From: Ehrlichia ruminantium str. Welgevonden
GTDB taxonomy: Bacteria > Pseudomonadota > Alphaproteobacteria > Rickettsiales > Anaplasmataceae
DNA: 64,000 nucleotides
Direction: 5' to 3'
Assembly (NCBI RefSeq): GCF_000026005.1
Contig: NC_005295.2
Span: 62,001 to 126,000, forward strand
Each line of letters begins with the position of its first letter. Positions within the stretch are counted from its first letter, which is position 1. The position numbers and the translations under genes are program-made. Under the pieces are notes generated by a model. The model was not told where the DNA came from and did not search any database. It was given only the letters and a program-made list of their open reading frames with translations. Positions 21,014 through 31,102 of the stretch are shown here, one piece after another.

Positions 21014-21733
21014 ATGTATTGTATTTCTTTATCTGATTTGCATATAGCATTTCATGATCATAAAATTTTAAATGGAATAAATCTTAATGTTGCATATGGG
21101 GAATCACTAGTTATTTTGGGTGAATCAGGTAGTGGAAAATCTGTATTGACAAAGACAATTTTAGGGCTGATCAGTCCTGTATCTGGTAAAGTTATTGTTG
21201 ATGGAATTGATGTTAAACATAATAAGAGTTTAAGTAAGAATTTTGGAGTATTATTTCAAAATTGTGCGTTGTTTGACAGTTTAACAGTATGTGAAAATAT
21301 TACCTTTAATTTTCATTATAGATTTAATTGTAATAAGAATTCAGCAAGAGAAATTGCTGCTTCTGGGTTAAACTTAGTTGGTTTAAGTAATGATGTGCTT
21401 GATAGATACCCCATTGAACTATCAGGTGGTATGAAAAAAAGAATAGCACTAGCTCGTGCTATTGTTAGCGAGCCTAAAATTATAATACTTGATGAACCGA
21501 CTTCAGGATTGGATCCTATTATGTCAGATATTGTGAATGACATAATTGTTAAATGTCATAAGAAATTTAAATTGACAATAATTACTATTACACATGATAT
21601 TAGTAGTGCATTTAAAATTGCTAGCAAAATAGCTGTGTTATATGCAGGAAAAATTATTGTTTGCGAATCTGTACAAGAAATTAAGAATACAGATAACCAG
21701 TATGTAAGGAATTTTATACATCGTAATTATTAA
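21014..21733 (+). CDS. mlaF: MlaF-family ABC transporter ATPase
   Basis: The 239-residue ATPase powers the MlaE permease. Walker A G-E-S-G-S-G-K-S is at residues 36-43, the signature L-S-G-G-M at 136-140, and Walker B I-I-L-D-E-P at 157-162, followed by T-S-G-L-D-P. The signature L-S-G-G-M-x-K-R (with M instead of Q) is characteristic of the MlaF/Ttg2A branch. The gene is coupled to mlaE with a 9-bp spacer. The length is normal for the family. Confidence 0.95.
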   Translation: MYCISLSDLHIAFHDHKILNGINLNVAYGESLVILGESGSGKSVLTKTILGLISPVSGKVIVDGIDVKHNKSLSKNFGVLFQNCALFDSLTVCENITFNFHYRFNCNKNSAREIAASGLNLVGLSNDVLDRYPIELSGGMKKRIALARAIVSEPKIIILDEPTSGLDPIMSDIVNDIIVKCHKKFKLTIITITHDISSAFKIASKIAVLYAGKIIVCESVQEIKNTDNQYVRNFIHRNY

Positions 21734-22257
21734 GGTTAATACCTAGTTTCTAGATTATAATGATCGAATTTAATTTAATAGATTTATATAGCTAGAACAG
21801 TATTGTAAGTTGTAGATAAAGCTGTAATCTTTAATCAAGAAATATATTAATCTTAATTAAGAAAATAATAATTGCATATGAAAAATACTTTGGATAAATT
21901 AATAAAGGTATTAACATATAAAACTAATAACACATGAGAAATTTAATATAATGCTTATATTCTAAAATTTCTTAATGACATAGTGGTTTATTACTTTTTA
22001 GTAGAATTTTTATCCAAAAATGTGATACCTTTGATAGTAAGTGAAGTGTTGTGAAAGAGGTATTATATTCGTATACTCAATTTCTAGTGGTGAAATAAAT
22101 AGTATTATAATTGGAAAAATTGTATTTTATAAGTCTGTCTAGAAAAAGACAGGTATGTAATGTGTAGTTGCTAATATTACATAGATCAGTTGTTTCTCAC
22201 ATTTTTAGTTAGAGTAATACTACTTCTGTAATTAAATTCTATCTTAGGGTTATTAAC
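21734..22257. other. Gene-free spacer
   Basis: No coding frame is visible in these 524 bp; only small imperfect hairpins occur. Confidence 0.45.
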
Positions 22258-24099
22258 ATGTTGATAGTGCGTAAGTCTATTTTGGAGAGATATACAAGGC
22301 CTTTATTGTTTAGTAAGATAGTAATGTGTGACGTGTCATTTCTTGAGACGATACGATCTTTGGAATGTAATGACATATTGTTAATGAAAGATTCTCTAGG
22401 TACGGTATTTTATTACTTGATAATGTCACTATATGATATGTCTGGAGTACATAGTGCTAATTCTCAGCGTGCTATGAAACAACAGCTAAGAAAATTACTA
22501 TCAGATGCGATTCAATCACCTGTTAAAGAACAACCCACAAGTTTAGTACCTAAACCTCCTGAGGCTAGAGAAACTTTCGGTACGTTAAAATCTAAGTGTA
22601 AATCTGTTTCTAATAGATTATTTCAGGCTTTATTAGATGTAATAACTACTGAAGATCCTGCTCAAGAAATAACGAGCAATGAAGAATTGCAACAAAATCA
22701 AAAAGAAGACAGATCTAAAATGTTTGTAGCTGTAATACAAGCTATAGAAATATTGTTTAGCAAAATTAATACTGCTGTTAAGCAAGGAGAAGTATCTATT
22801 GAAACAGTTTCTGCATTTTTAGCATATTCTGATGAGCCTTGTGATCCTTTAACTCCTGATGCTATTAGTGCTTTAAGTAACTTATATTTTCTAATAGATG
22901 ATCCAGAGCTTTGTAATCTGTCATATTTATTAGTTAAAACATTTTTACTAAATAGTGCTCAATATACTCTTGATAGTCACGATCGTACTGCTTTACATTA
23001 TGCTGTTAATATACCAAACCAACTGGATCAGAAAAAATTTTTCACTGATATTATACAGAAAATTATGCAGATGTATCCTCTGATAATTTATAAGCTGGAT
23101 AAATTTGGCAATAATGTTATGCATTATGTAACTTCTGCTCCATATATGAATACTCAGATTGCAAAGTATTTTTCTGAAAAATTTCCTATTATGAATACAC
23201 ACAAAAATGTGCATGGGGATCTTCCATTGCATGTTATGGTTTCTGTTAATTTTGTTTTTTTTGCAAAAGTGTTTTCATTTTTTAGTTTGGCCCGTGTAAA
23301 TAATATGAAGCAATTAAGACATTGTTTAGATGGTCAAACTCTTTCTCGTATGAGAATGGGTGTTACATCTTTAAGAGAGAAAAATACTGAATTATCTGTT
23401 CAAAGTGATTATTATGTAAGAGAGTGTATTAAATATTTTCAATATTTATTGACTAGTGTACCTTTGTACTATGTGTTTCAAGTAAGAAATAGTGAAGGTT
23501 TAACAGTATATGAAATATTAAAAAATAATATTTCATATGTAGATCAGGGTAGGACTGATTTACTATTAAGGGATTTTGCACAAGTAAGTAAGAAACTTCC
23601 TGTATATGATAACAGGATTGATTTGCAACATCAAAGATGTGTTAAGCTATTTTTTTCTGGTGGTCATGATAGAATTGTAAGTAAAAAAACATTTGAAAGA
23701 TCATTATATCTGTATACAAAGTATACATATGAATTGATTACTAAAAAATTCAATAAGGTGTCTCATCATAAGAAAGAGCGTAAAAATTTTATAAATATGA
23801 GTAACAAACAAATTAATATATCACTTATAAGTTTTGTGGCTGTGACATTTTTTATATTGGCAGGTGTGAATGAATTTATTGCTTGTATGTATAATAATAT
23901 TTATAAAAGCGTAATATGTGGAGTTATTTCAATTAATGTTTTTGCGATAGTATGTATATTTTATATTGTATATAACAATTCTATTAATAATGATAATGCT
24001 AGATTAGCACAACAAGAGGCACAAGAGATTGAAGATATATTATTATCATGCGTAGATATTAAAGCAATAGCTATTGATAACCAAAGTGTTCGTAGTTAA
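22258..24099 (+). CDS. Ankyrin-repeat protein with two C-terminal membrane segments
   Basis: I do not recognise this 613-residue protein as a named family. Three ankyrin-like units lie in the middle: D-S-H-D-R-T-A-L-H-Y-A near residues 240-250, D-K-F-G-N-N-V-M-H-Y near 281-290 and N-V-H-G-D-L-P-L-H near 317-325. Ankyrin repeats bind partner proteins. Two hydrophobic helices close to the C-terminus (about 520-540 and 551-571) suggest an anchored protein with a short polar tail. The N-terminal 200 residues are helical with no known motif and no signal peptide. Ankyrin proteins of Ehrlichia and Anaplasma such as Ank200 and AnkA are secreted effectors, so an effector or inclusion-membrane role is possible, but this is inference. 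It follows mlaEF by 0.5 kb and is probably transcribed alone. Confidence 0.85.
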   Translation: MLIVRKSILERYTRPLLFSKIVMCDVSFLETIRSLECNDILLMKDSLGTVFYYLIMSLYDMSGVHSANSQRAMKQQLRKLLSDAIQSPVKEQPTSLVPKPPEARETFGTLKSKCKSVSNRLFQALLDVITTEDPAQEITSNEELQQNQKEDRSKMFVAVIQAIEILFSKINTAVKQGEVSIETVSAFLAYSDEPCDPLTPDAISALSNLYFLIDDPELCNLSYLLVKTFLLNSAQYTLDSHDRTALHYAVNIPNQLDQKKFFTDIIQKIMQMYPLIIYKLDKFGNNVMHYVTSAPYMNTQIAKYFSEKFPIMNTHKNVHGDLPLHVMVSVNFVFFAKVFSFFSLARVNNMKQLRHCLDGQTLSRMRMGVTSLREKNTELSVQSDYYVRECIKYFQYLLTSVPLYYVFQVRNSEGLTVYEILKNNISYVDQGRTDLLLRDFAQVSKKLPVYDNRIDLQHQRCVKLFFSGGHDRIVSKKTFERSLYLYTKYTYELITKKFNKVSHHKKERKNFINMSNKQINISLISFVAVTFFILAGVNEFIACMYNNIYKSVICGVISINVFAIVCIFYIVYNNSINNDNARLAQQEAQEIEDILLSCVDIKAIAIDNQSVRS

Positions 24100-24700
24100 G
24101 AGATATTTGCTTGAATGTTTATATATTGCTAGTGATAGGTGTTAGTTTTTAATAATATTGTTAGATTTCTGTTTGTTGTGAAAGTTTTATTAAATGAACT
24201 TGATAATTTTCCTGTGCTTGCACTTTCCTTTTAGTTGATGTTTTATTCCTTAATTTAATAGCTATGTTAAGTTTATTAGTAAGTTAGTGATGTTTTTGGT
24301 CTTTTTTACATTTATTATGGTAAAAATTTTATATTAGTTGTATTGGTATTTATTAAAAAATAATAGTGATTTTTTAGCAATGGTATCTGTTATTTGTGTT
24401 GATTAAATAACATAAAATTAGTTTTTATAGTACTTCTTGTTGTAATATTCTGCACTTACTGAAACATTAAATTTAAATTAATTGTTTTAGATGTGTATTA
24501 CATAGTAATTTGAGTTTCTATTTATTATTATGTATCTGTTTTATGTATTGATTTACATGTAATATACTGAAAAATTAGAGATAAGGAATTTTAAGATTTT
24601 TTTATCAACCTATTAGTACACTGACTTGTGATTATTTGTATAATGCATAACTAGACTCTATGGTTTATATTTAGGTTGTGTTAATTAGGATATTGTTTAG
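24100..24700. other. Convergent spacer
   Basis: Nothing supportable is seen between the ankyrin gene and the prenyltransferase gene, which converge. Confidence 0.45.
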
Positions 24701-25678
24701 TTAAAAATTTCTATATAAGATGGAATTAAGTAATTTATCTAATATTTGTTTGTAATCTGAATTTGCAAAAATATTTAAACTGGATTTTGCTTTGTCTATA
24801 TATGTTGATGCTATGTTGAGTGCTTGTTCAATTGCAGAATGGGATTTTATATAAAACATTGCTTTATTTATATCTGGATTAGTAGATAGTTGAGTCCAAA
24901 ATTTTTTTTCTTGATGATTTGCATTTTGATATGCGATAATGATTGGTAAAGTAATTTTACCTGTTAATAGATCGTTGCCTAATTTTTTTCCAAACTGTGT
25001 TTCTGATGCTGTGTAATCTAAAATATCATCTAAAATTTGGAATGATATACCCAAATTATAGCCAAATTGTTTTAATGCATGTATTTTTTCGTTATTTACT
25101 TCAGCTAGATTTGCAGCAGATTCACATGTTGCTTCAAAAAGAGATGCTGTTTTGGCAGAAATGATGTCTATATATTTTTCTTGTGATATGTTTATGTTAT
25201 AACTAGCGACCATTTGTTCGACTTCTCCTATTATAATTGTGTTGGATGTTTTAGATAATATGGAGAGTATAGTAAGATTTTTACATTGTATGAGCCATTG
25301 AAAAGATACAGCAAGTAAGAAATCTCCAACTAGGATGCTTGCTTTATTGCCCCAAAGGAAATTGGATGTCTTTTCTCCTCTTCTTAATTCACTCTCATCT
25401 ATCACATCATCATGTAACAGTGTTGCATTATGTATGAACTCAATAGCTGCGGCAATGTATACTTTGTCATTTTTATTGTAATTTAACATTTTGCATATAA
25501 TAAAGAAAATTATAGGACGTATTCTTTTCCCTCCAGATTTGATTAGATGCTGTATAATTTCTGTAATTAAAGTAATATTTTTGTTATCTTGATATAAAAT
25601 TAAATGTTCCATTTCATCTAAATCTTGTTGTATAAGAGATTTTAGTTCTGTTAGTGTTGTATAAAAATCATTTGCCAT
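24701..25678 (-). CDS. ispB: Long-chain polyprenyl diphosphate synthase
   Basis: The 325-residue all-helical enzyme lengthens isoprenoid diphosphates, probably making the octaprenyl or similar side chain of ubiquinone. The first aspartate-rich motif D-D-V-I-D is at residues 90-94 and the second, D-D-I-L-D, at 217-221; both bind Mg2+ and the allylic substrate. G-G-K-R-I-R-P near residues 49-55 binds isopentenyl diphosphate. Length and motif spacing fit IspB-type enzymes rather than farnesyl diphosphate synthase, but chain length cannot be read reliably from sequence. The gene is alone on the minus strand, upstream of a convergent ankyrin gene. Confidence 0.92.
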   Translation of the reverse strand: MANDFYTTLTELKSLIQQDLDEMEHLILYQDNKNITLITEIIQHLIKSGGKRIRPIIFFIICKMLNYNKNDKVYIAAAIEFIHNATLLHDDVIDESELRRGEKTSNFLWGNKASILVGDFLLAVSFQWLIQCKNLTILSILSKTSNTIIIGEVEQMVASYNINISQEKYIDIISAKTASLFEATCESAANLAEVNNEKIHALKQFGYNLGISFQILDDILDYTASETQFGKKLGNDLLTGKITLPIIIAYQNANHQEKKFWTQLSTNPDINKAMFYIKSHSAIEQALNIASTYIDKAKSSLNIFANSDYKQILDKLLNSILYRNF

Positions 25679-26113
25679 ATAAGAACCATGTTGTTATTAA
25701 ATTACTTTAATACCTAGTATCAGTGTGATAATCCTTCTAATCAAGTTTTTCTCAATTTTTGTTACCTGTTGTATATAAATTGATGAATACAAAATCTTCT
25801 ATAAGTTGGAGAATTTTTATCTTGTTAAAAAACATAAAAACCTTTCTAGAGTGCTAATAATCATCAACTTATTTTTAAAATGTTATTTCTATGATGTCTA
25901 TGATAGAGTTGAAAGATTTTTTATAGTATGTAATCTCATTATTTGTAGTAATTTTAGTGAAATGTATGCATCATTTGACTATTAGTAAATACATTCCCTT
26001 CCACTAAAAACTCTATATTGTTGTCTATCATACCTAAAAATTCTTCTGTGAGAATTTTATCATTAAAATTTAAAATAAGTTTGTATCCAACATATTTTTT
26101 GTATATCGAAAGT
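25679..26113. other. Spacer holding a decayed glnA fragment
   Basis: No intact gene lies between glnA and the prenyltransferase gene. The stretch closest to glnA contains the remnant described separately. Confidence 0.55.
25955..26065 (-). pseudogene. Decayed copy of the glnA 3' region
   Basis: Read on the minus strand, this stretch translates to L-T-E-E-F-L-G-M-I-D-N-N-I-E-F-L-V-E-G-N-V-F-T-N-S-Q. It mirrors the glnA segment S-L-E-E-S-L-D-A-L-D-N-N-R-E-F-L-L-E-G-D-V-F-T-N-D-Q near residues 417-442. It lies downstream of the real glnA stop, has no start codon and is interrupted by stops on both sides. It is a diverged remnant of a tandem 3'-end duplication, like the fresher one beside polA. 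Confidence 0.85.
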
Positions 26114-27526
26114 CTAAGAACTATAATAATTTATGAATTCAATAGGATGTGGATGTAAATGTAAGTCTCTTACTTCTGATGATTTTAATTTAATATATGT
26201 GTCAATTTGATCATTTGTAAATACATCTCCTTCTAACAAGAACTCTCTATTATTGTCTAAGGCATCTAAAGATTCTTCTAGAGAATTTGCAACAGAAATA
26301 AAACTTTGAAGTTCTTTTTTATCTAATGTATATAAATTTTTATCTATTGAAGGTCCTGGGTGAATTTTGTTTTTTATTCCATATAAACCAGCCATTAATT
26401 GTGCGGAAAAGCATAGATATGGATTTGCAAGCGGGTCTGGAAAACGTACTTCTATTCTTTTTGCATTAAGATCAGTATTTGGTACATATGGGATACGAAT
26501 TGCAGATGACCTATTCTCGTAAGAGTATGTTAGCCAAGTTGGTGCCTCAAAATTAGGAACTAAACGTTTATAGCTATTTGTTGATGGATTTGTGAAGGCA
26601 TTAATAGCTTTTCCATATTTAATAATCCCACCTATGTAATATAAACATATTTCTGACATACTCCCATCTGAGTTGACAAAAATGTTAATGTTATCTTTCC
26701 ATAGGGACTGATGACAATGCATTCCACTTCCATTATCTCCTATAACAGGTTTTGGCATAAAAGTTGCAGTTTTTCCATAAGATGATGCTACTCCGTGGAT
26801 TATATATTTGCACTTTTGTACATTATCTGCACTGCGTATTAACTCATCATGCTGGAATCCAACTTCACATTGTGAAGCTGCAACTTCATGATGATGTATT
26901 AAAGGCGTAATACCCACTTCCTTAAGCATTGTTAGTATTTCTGATCTGAGATCATGTAATGAGTCAACAGGAGGTGTTGGCATATAACCACCTTTGATTT
27001 TTGGACAGTGACTATTATTAATATGTTCTCTTTTTTGAAATTGAGAAATATGTTCTGAAGATTCTATTTTAAAATAGGAATGATACATTCCATTATAAAA
27101 TGTTGCATTATCAAACACAAAAAATTCTACTTCTGGTCCAAAGTAACATTTGTCAGCAATTCCAGTAGATAACATATATTGTGATGCTTTATGTGCTGTA
27201 TAACGTGGATCTTTAGGATATTCAGATTTGTCATATGGGTTTATTACATTACAGATTATTACTAATGTTGGTTGTGCTGTAAATGGGTCAACAAAAGCAG
27301 TACTAACATCTGGTAGAAGTATCATATCCGATTTCTCTACTGATTGCCATCCTGGAATTGATGAACTGTCAAAATTAACTCCAGATGATAAAACATATGT
27401 ATTTATTGTTTCTGCATTACGTGTTATATGATGCCACCTACTAGTAGAATCCGTAAACCTTAAATCAACAAAATTTATTGTATTTTTCTTTATGTAGTTT
27501 AGAGTATCCTCTGCTGAAAGGAACAT
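26114..27526 (-). CDS. glnA: Glutamine synthetase, type I
   Basis: The 470-residue cytoplasmic enzyme makes glutamine from glutamate, ammonia and ATP and works as a dodecamer. The N-terminal beta-grasp domain contains F-V-D-L-R-F-T-D and the D50-type loop S-S-I-P-G-W. The catalytic barrel has the metal ligands in F-G-P-E-V-E-F-F and A-A-S-Q-C-E-V-G, the ATP motif G-S-G-M-H-C-H-Q-S, and N-R-S-S-A-I-R-I-P near residues 330-345. The segment N-L-Y-T-L-D-K-K-E-L near residue 400 carries the tyrosine that is adenylylated in the GlnE-regulated enzymes. Whether GlnE exists in this genome cannot be told here. A decayed copy of its 3' end follows. Confidence 0.96.
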   Translation of the reverse strand: MFLSAEDTLNYIKKNTINFVDLRFTDSTSRWHHITRNAETINTYVLSSGVNFDSSSIPGWQSVEKSDMILLPDVSTAFVDPFTAQPTLVIICNVINPYDKSEYPKDPRYTAHKASQYMLSTGIADKCYFGPEVEFFVFDNATFYNGMYHSYFKIESSEHISQFQKREHINNSHCPKIKGGYMPTPPVDSLHDLRSEILTMLKEVGITPLIHHHEVAASQCEVGFQHDELIRSADNVQKCKYIIHGVASSYGKTATFMPKPVIGDNGSGMHCHQSLWKDNINIFVNSDGSMSEICLYYIGGIIKYGKAINAFTNPSTNSYKRLVPNFEAPTWLTYSYENRSSAIRIPYVPNTDLNAKRIEVRFPDPLANPYLCFSAQLMAGLYGIKNKIHPGPSIDKNLYTLDKKELQSFISVANSLEESLDALDNNREFLLEGDVFTNDQIDTYIKLKSSEVRDLHLHPHPIEFINYYSS

Positions 27527-27796
27527 GATTAAATTACCAACTTAAAAACCCTTAGAATATCAAGTTTCTTACTATTTTGCAACATGCAATGTAATAATGG
27601 TATCCTTAAAGAGAAGTTCATCTTTTTTACGGTTATTAATAAATGGTTTTGTCTAATTTAATGTGTTTATAAATATAAAAAAATTTTTGATTAATTACAA
27701 AAAATAGTGTTATTGTAGAACTGATGAGATGTTATCAGAAAAATCTTTACTTAATTTAGGTAAAATGATAAAAAAAATAGTTATGGTCTTTATTGA

Positions 27797-27869
27797 GATC
27801 CTGTAGCTCAGTCGGTAGAGCAACTGACTTTTAATCAGTAGGTCGCGCGTTCAACCCGCGCCAGGATCA
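27797..27869 (+). tRNA. tRNA-Lys (TTT anticodon)
   Basis: Acceptor arm GATCCTG pairs exactly with CAGGATC, the D arm is TAGCTCAGTCGGTAGAGCA, the anticodon loop CTTTTAA has anticodon TTT, and the T arm GCGCG/CGCGC encloses TTCAACC. CCA is not encoded. It ends 25 nt before the tyrS start and is probably processed from a common transcript. Confidence 0.96.
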
Positions 27870-27894
27870 CTTTGTTCAACAATATGTTTTCAAC

Positions 27895-29151
27895 ATGAAG
27901 TTAAAATCTGATTTTTTAGGTTTATTGTATTCCCGTGGTTACTTTAATCAATGTACTGATTTAGCTGAACTAGATCAGTTAATGAGTAAAGAATGTGTTA
28001 TTGCGTACATAGGATTTGATTGTACTGCTAGGAGTTTGCATATTGGTAGTTTAATGCAAATTATGATCCTAAGATATTTACAGAAGTGTGGTCATAAGCC
28101 AATAGTGTTATTGGGGAATGGTACGACAAAAATAGGTGATCCTTCAGGAAAGGATAAGTCTAGAACTCTGTTGTCTAGTAGTGATATTCAGGAAAATACA
28201 TTAGGCATACGTAAAGTATTAGAAAAATTTATTGTTTGTGGTGGTGGGGTTAGTGATGCATTGCTGGTCTATAATGCAGAATGGTTAGATAAATTGAATT
28301 ATATAGACTTTTTGAGAAACATAGGTAGACATTTTTCTGTAAATAATATGTTAACTTTTGATAGTGTAAAACTGCGCTTAGAAAGAGAACAAAATCTCAG
28401 CTTCCTAGAATTTAATTATATGTTACTACAAGCATATGATTTTATAGAGCTTAATCAACGTTATAATTGTTTATTGCAAATAGGAGGATCTGATCAGTGG
28501 GGAAATATTGTTAATGGTGTAGAATTAGGAAGAAAGTTAAAATTACCACAGCTTTTTGGATTGACTACTCATTTATTGCTTACAAGTACTGGTGAGAAGA
28601 TGGGTAAAACTGCTGATGGAGCAATATGGCTTGATGGGGAAATGTATAGTCCTGCTGATTATTGGCAGTATTTTCGTAATGTGAAAGATGAAGATGTAGG
28701 GCGTTTTTTGAGATTATTTACGGAGTTACCTCTTACTGAAATAGAAAAATTAGAAAATTTGAAAGGTTATGAAATTAATGAGGCGAAGAAGATCCTAGCT
28801 ACTGAAGCTACTAGAATATGTCATGGAGAAAAAATTGCACAGGATATTGCTTATGATGCACTTAAAGTGTTTGAGTGTAATGATCATTCTGGATTGCCGG
28901 TGTTTTATGTATGTAAGTCTGAAATAGAGTTAGGTTTGTCTGTGGTAAAATTACTGCAGGTTTCTGGTATGGAAAAAAGTAATAGTAGTGCTAAAAGATT
29001 GATTAATGATAAAGGGTGTAAAATAAATGATATAATAATATTGGATGTAAATTATAAATTATCGTTACAAGATTTTTGTGGCATGTCCTATATTAAGCTC
29101 AGTTGCGGAAAGAAGCGTCATTTAAAAGTAGTTTTAGAAAGTGATCTTTAA
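27895..29151 (+). CDS. tyrS: Tyrosyl-tRNA synthetase
   Basis: The 418-residue class I synthetase charges tRNA-Tyr. The nucleotide-binding HIGH motif appears as H-I-G-S at residues 49-52 and the KMSKS loop as K-M-G-K-T at 235-239. The tyrosine-site segment Q-I-G-G-S-D-Q-W-G-N-I is at about residues 195-205. The last 70 residues form an S4-like RNA-binding domain (S-A-K-R-L-I-N-D-K-G). The length is normal for the bacterial TyrS group. It lies between tRNA-Lys and hemA on the same strand, so a tRNA-tyrS-hemA transcript is likely. Confidence 0.95.
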   Translation: MKLKSDFLGLLYSRGYFNQCTDLAELDQLMSKECVIAYIGFDCTARSLHIGSLMQIMILRYLQKCGHKPIVLLGNGTTKIGDPSGKDKSRTLLSSSDIQENTLGIRKVLEKFIVCGGGVSDALLVYNAEWLDKLNYIDFLRNIGRHFSVNNMLTFDSVKLRLEREQNLSFLEFNYMLLQAYDFIELNQRYNCLLQIGGSDQWGNIVNGVELGRKLKLPQLFGLTTHLLLTSTGEKMGKTADGAIWLDGEMYSPADYWQYFRNVKDEDVGRFLRLFTELPLTEIEKLENLKGYEINEAKKILATEATRICHGEKIAQDIAYDALKVFECNDHSGLPVFYVCKSEIELGLSVVKLLQVSGMEKSNSSAKRLINDKGCKINDIIILDVNYKLSLQDFCGMSYIKLSCGKKRHLKVVLESDL

Positions 29152-29190
29152 TCAAATTATGTATTTATAAAAGTGTATGGTAGAAAAGTC

Positions 29191-30387
29191 ATGATAGATT
29201 ATGAAGAAATATTTTATGATAAAATTAAGCATATAAAAGAAGAAGGTAGGTATAGAGAGTTTACAGGATTCTCACGTGTTCCAGGCCAATTTCCCTATGC
29301 TATCGAATGTTCTATCAATGATAAGGTTACCTTATGGTGTAGTAATGATTATTTAGGTATGGGGCAAAATGAACAAGTGATTCTTGCAATTAAGAATTTT
29401 AGTAGCAATATAGGTGCTGGTGGAACTAGAAATATTTCTGGTACTACAAAGGAGATTCTTGAACTTGAAGAATCACTAGCGGATTTGCATAAAAAACCAG
29501 CTGCATTAACCTTTGTATGTGGTTATGTTGCTAATCAAACTACAATTAGTACATTACTTACTATTGTACCTAATATTGTTGTGTTTTCAGATGAGAAAAA
29601 TCATTCTTCTATGATTGAAGGAATAAGAGGAAGTAAAAGAGAAAAATATATATTCAAGCATAATGATGTAAACCATCTTGAGGATTTATTAAAATCCGTT
29701 GATAAATCTTTACCTAAAATAATAATATTTGAATCTTTATATTCTATGGATGGTAATATTGCTCCAATTGCAGAGATTTGTTACTTAGCAAATAAGTATG
29801 GTGCTATGACTTATCTTGATGAAGTACATGCTGTTGGAATGTATGGAGAACGTGGTGGTGGTATATCAGAGCAAGAAAATTTGTCTGATAAAATTACAAT
29901 AATTCAAGGTACTCTTTCTAAAGCTTATGGAGTAATGGGTGGGTATATTGCTGGGTCAAAAAGTCTAGTAGATGTTATTAGGAGCTTTGCTCCAGGTTTT
30001 ATTTTTACTACTGCATTATCTCCTCTAATTGCTTCATCTGCTAGAATAAGCGTTGAGTATTTAAAAAAGAGTTCTTCTGAAAGAGAAAAACAGCGTGAGG
30101 TTGTAAATAAAGTAAAATCATCTTTCACCAAGGCTGGTATTAACTTTGTCAAGACAGACACTCATATTATCCCAATAATAATAGGTGATTCTGTAATATG
30201 TAAAGATATTTCACGTACATTATTGAGAGATTATAAGATATATATACAGTCTATTAACTATCCTACTGTACCAGTTGGTACTGAGAGACTGAGAATTACT
30301 CCTACTCCGTATCATACTGATGAAATGATAGAGATACTAACTCGAGCTTTAGTTGATATTTTGAGAAAATTTAAAATAATGAATTAA
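29191..30387 (+). CDS. hemA: 5-aminolevulinate synthase
   Basis: This PLP enzyme condenses glycine with succinyl-CoA to give 5-aminolevulinate, the first step of haem synthesis in alphaproteobacteria (Shemin route). From the ATG chosen here it has 398 residues. The PLP lysine is K244 in Q-G-T-L-S-K-A-Y-G. The cofactor aspartate and histidine lie in [12 protein letters not shown] near residues 208-219. The N-terminal G-R-Y-R-E-F and the S-N-D-Y-L-G-M-G blocks are typical. A GTG 18 nt upstream would add six residues; I prefer the ATG because the family starts near this point. It follows tyrS by 39 bp. Confidence 0.95.
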   Translation: MIDYEEIFYDKIKHIKEEGRYREFTGFSRVPGQFPYAIECSINDKVTLWCSNDYLGMGQNEQVILAIKNFSSNIGAGGTRNISGTTKEILELEESLADLHKKPAALTFVCGYVANQTTISTLLTIVPNIVVFSDEKNHSSMIEGIRGSKREKYIFKHNDVNHLEDLLKSVDKSLPKIIIFESLYSMDGNIAPIAEICYLANKYGAMTYLDEVHAVGMYGERGGGISEQENLSDKITIIQGTLSKAYGVMGGYIAGSKSLVDVIRSFAPGFIFTTALSPLIASSARISVEYLKKSSSEREKQREVVNKVKSSFTKAGINFVKTDTHIIPIIIGDSVICKDISRTLLRDYKIYIQSINYPTVPVGTERLRITPTPYHTDEMIEILTRALVDILRKFKIMN

Positions 30388-30733
30388 TATACAGGGTATT
30401 GTGTGAAGATTTGTTATTGATGTTTTGTTATAGTTAGTAAATATTTACTCAATTGTATAGAAATATACATTCTGTAATTTTGTAGCTTGTTAAAATTGTT
30501 AGTTGGTAGTATGTGTTATATCAGTTTAAAAATATGTATTTTATAATTATGTTCCATGGTTAATATTTTAATATTAAACTTTAAAAAACCTACTTTTTGT
30601 AGTCATAGAAATAATTATATTTCTGCACTTGTGAGATTGATTTACCATATATTTGTTAACTCTACTGTACTTGGAGAACTACGTATATATAAATATGTGT
30701 CATTTAAATCTAAGATTACTATTTATATACTAC
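30388..30733. other. Convergent spacer between hemA and yraN
   Basis: A 66-codon open frame at 30556-30756 overlaps the end of yraN, has no recognisable content and is most likely spurious. Nothing else is seen. Confidence 0.45.
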
Positions 30734-31102
30734 TTAAGATTCTTGCCAAGCATTAGGAATATGTATCAGCCCTGTTGAGAGAGAGAAAAAGTATAAATCA
30801 AATCTGATGCTATAATTTGCGAATTTTCTATGAAAGGCAATAAAATATTTTGCAGATTTAAGGATAGATTTTTGTTGTTTATATGTTATTGGAATATTTT
30901 TATTGAATAGACTGGTTTTTACTTCTACAAAAACTAGTTGTTTATTTTTATGAGCAATTATATCTATTTCACCTAATGGACATCTATATCTGTGTTTTAT
31001 AATGTGGTATAGCTTGCATTTTAGGAATAGTATTATTAATACTTCTCCTAGATATCCTAAAGTATTATAAGCTGAACGTTTGTAGTTTTTCTTATATGGC
31101 AT
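30734..31102 (-). CDS. YraN/UPF0102-family nuclease-like protein
   Basis: The 122-residue protein fits the UPF0102 (YraN) family, which has a small Holliday-junction-resolvase-like or endonuclease-like fold. The core signature G-E-I-D-I-I-A is at residues 44-50 and E-V-K-T at 60-63. Together they give the D-E-x-K-type metal site. The N-terminal G-x-x-G-E motif appears as L-G-Y-L-G-E near residues 15-20. The biochemical role of the family is not well established. The length is typical. The gene stands alone; the rsmI and dolP-type neighbours known from enterobacteria are absent. Confidence 0.9.

Noticed and set aside
30556-30756. 66-codon frame between hemA and yraN
   Set aside because: It overlaps the end of yraN on the other strand and has no recognisable content.
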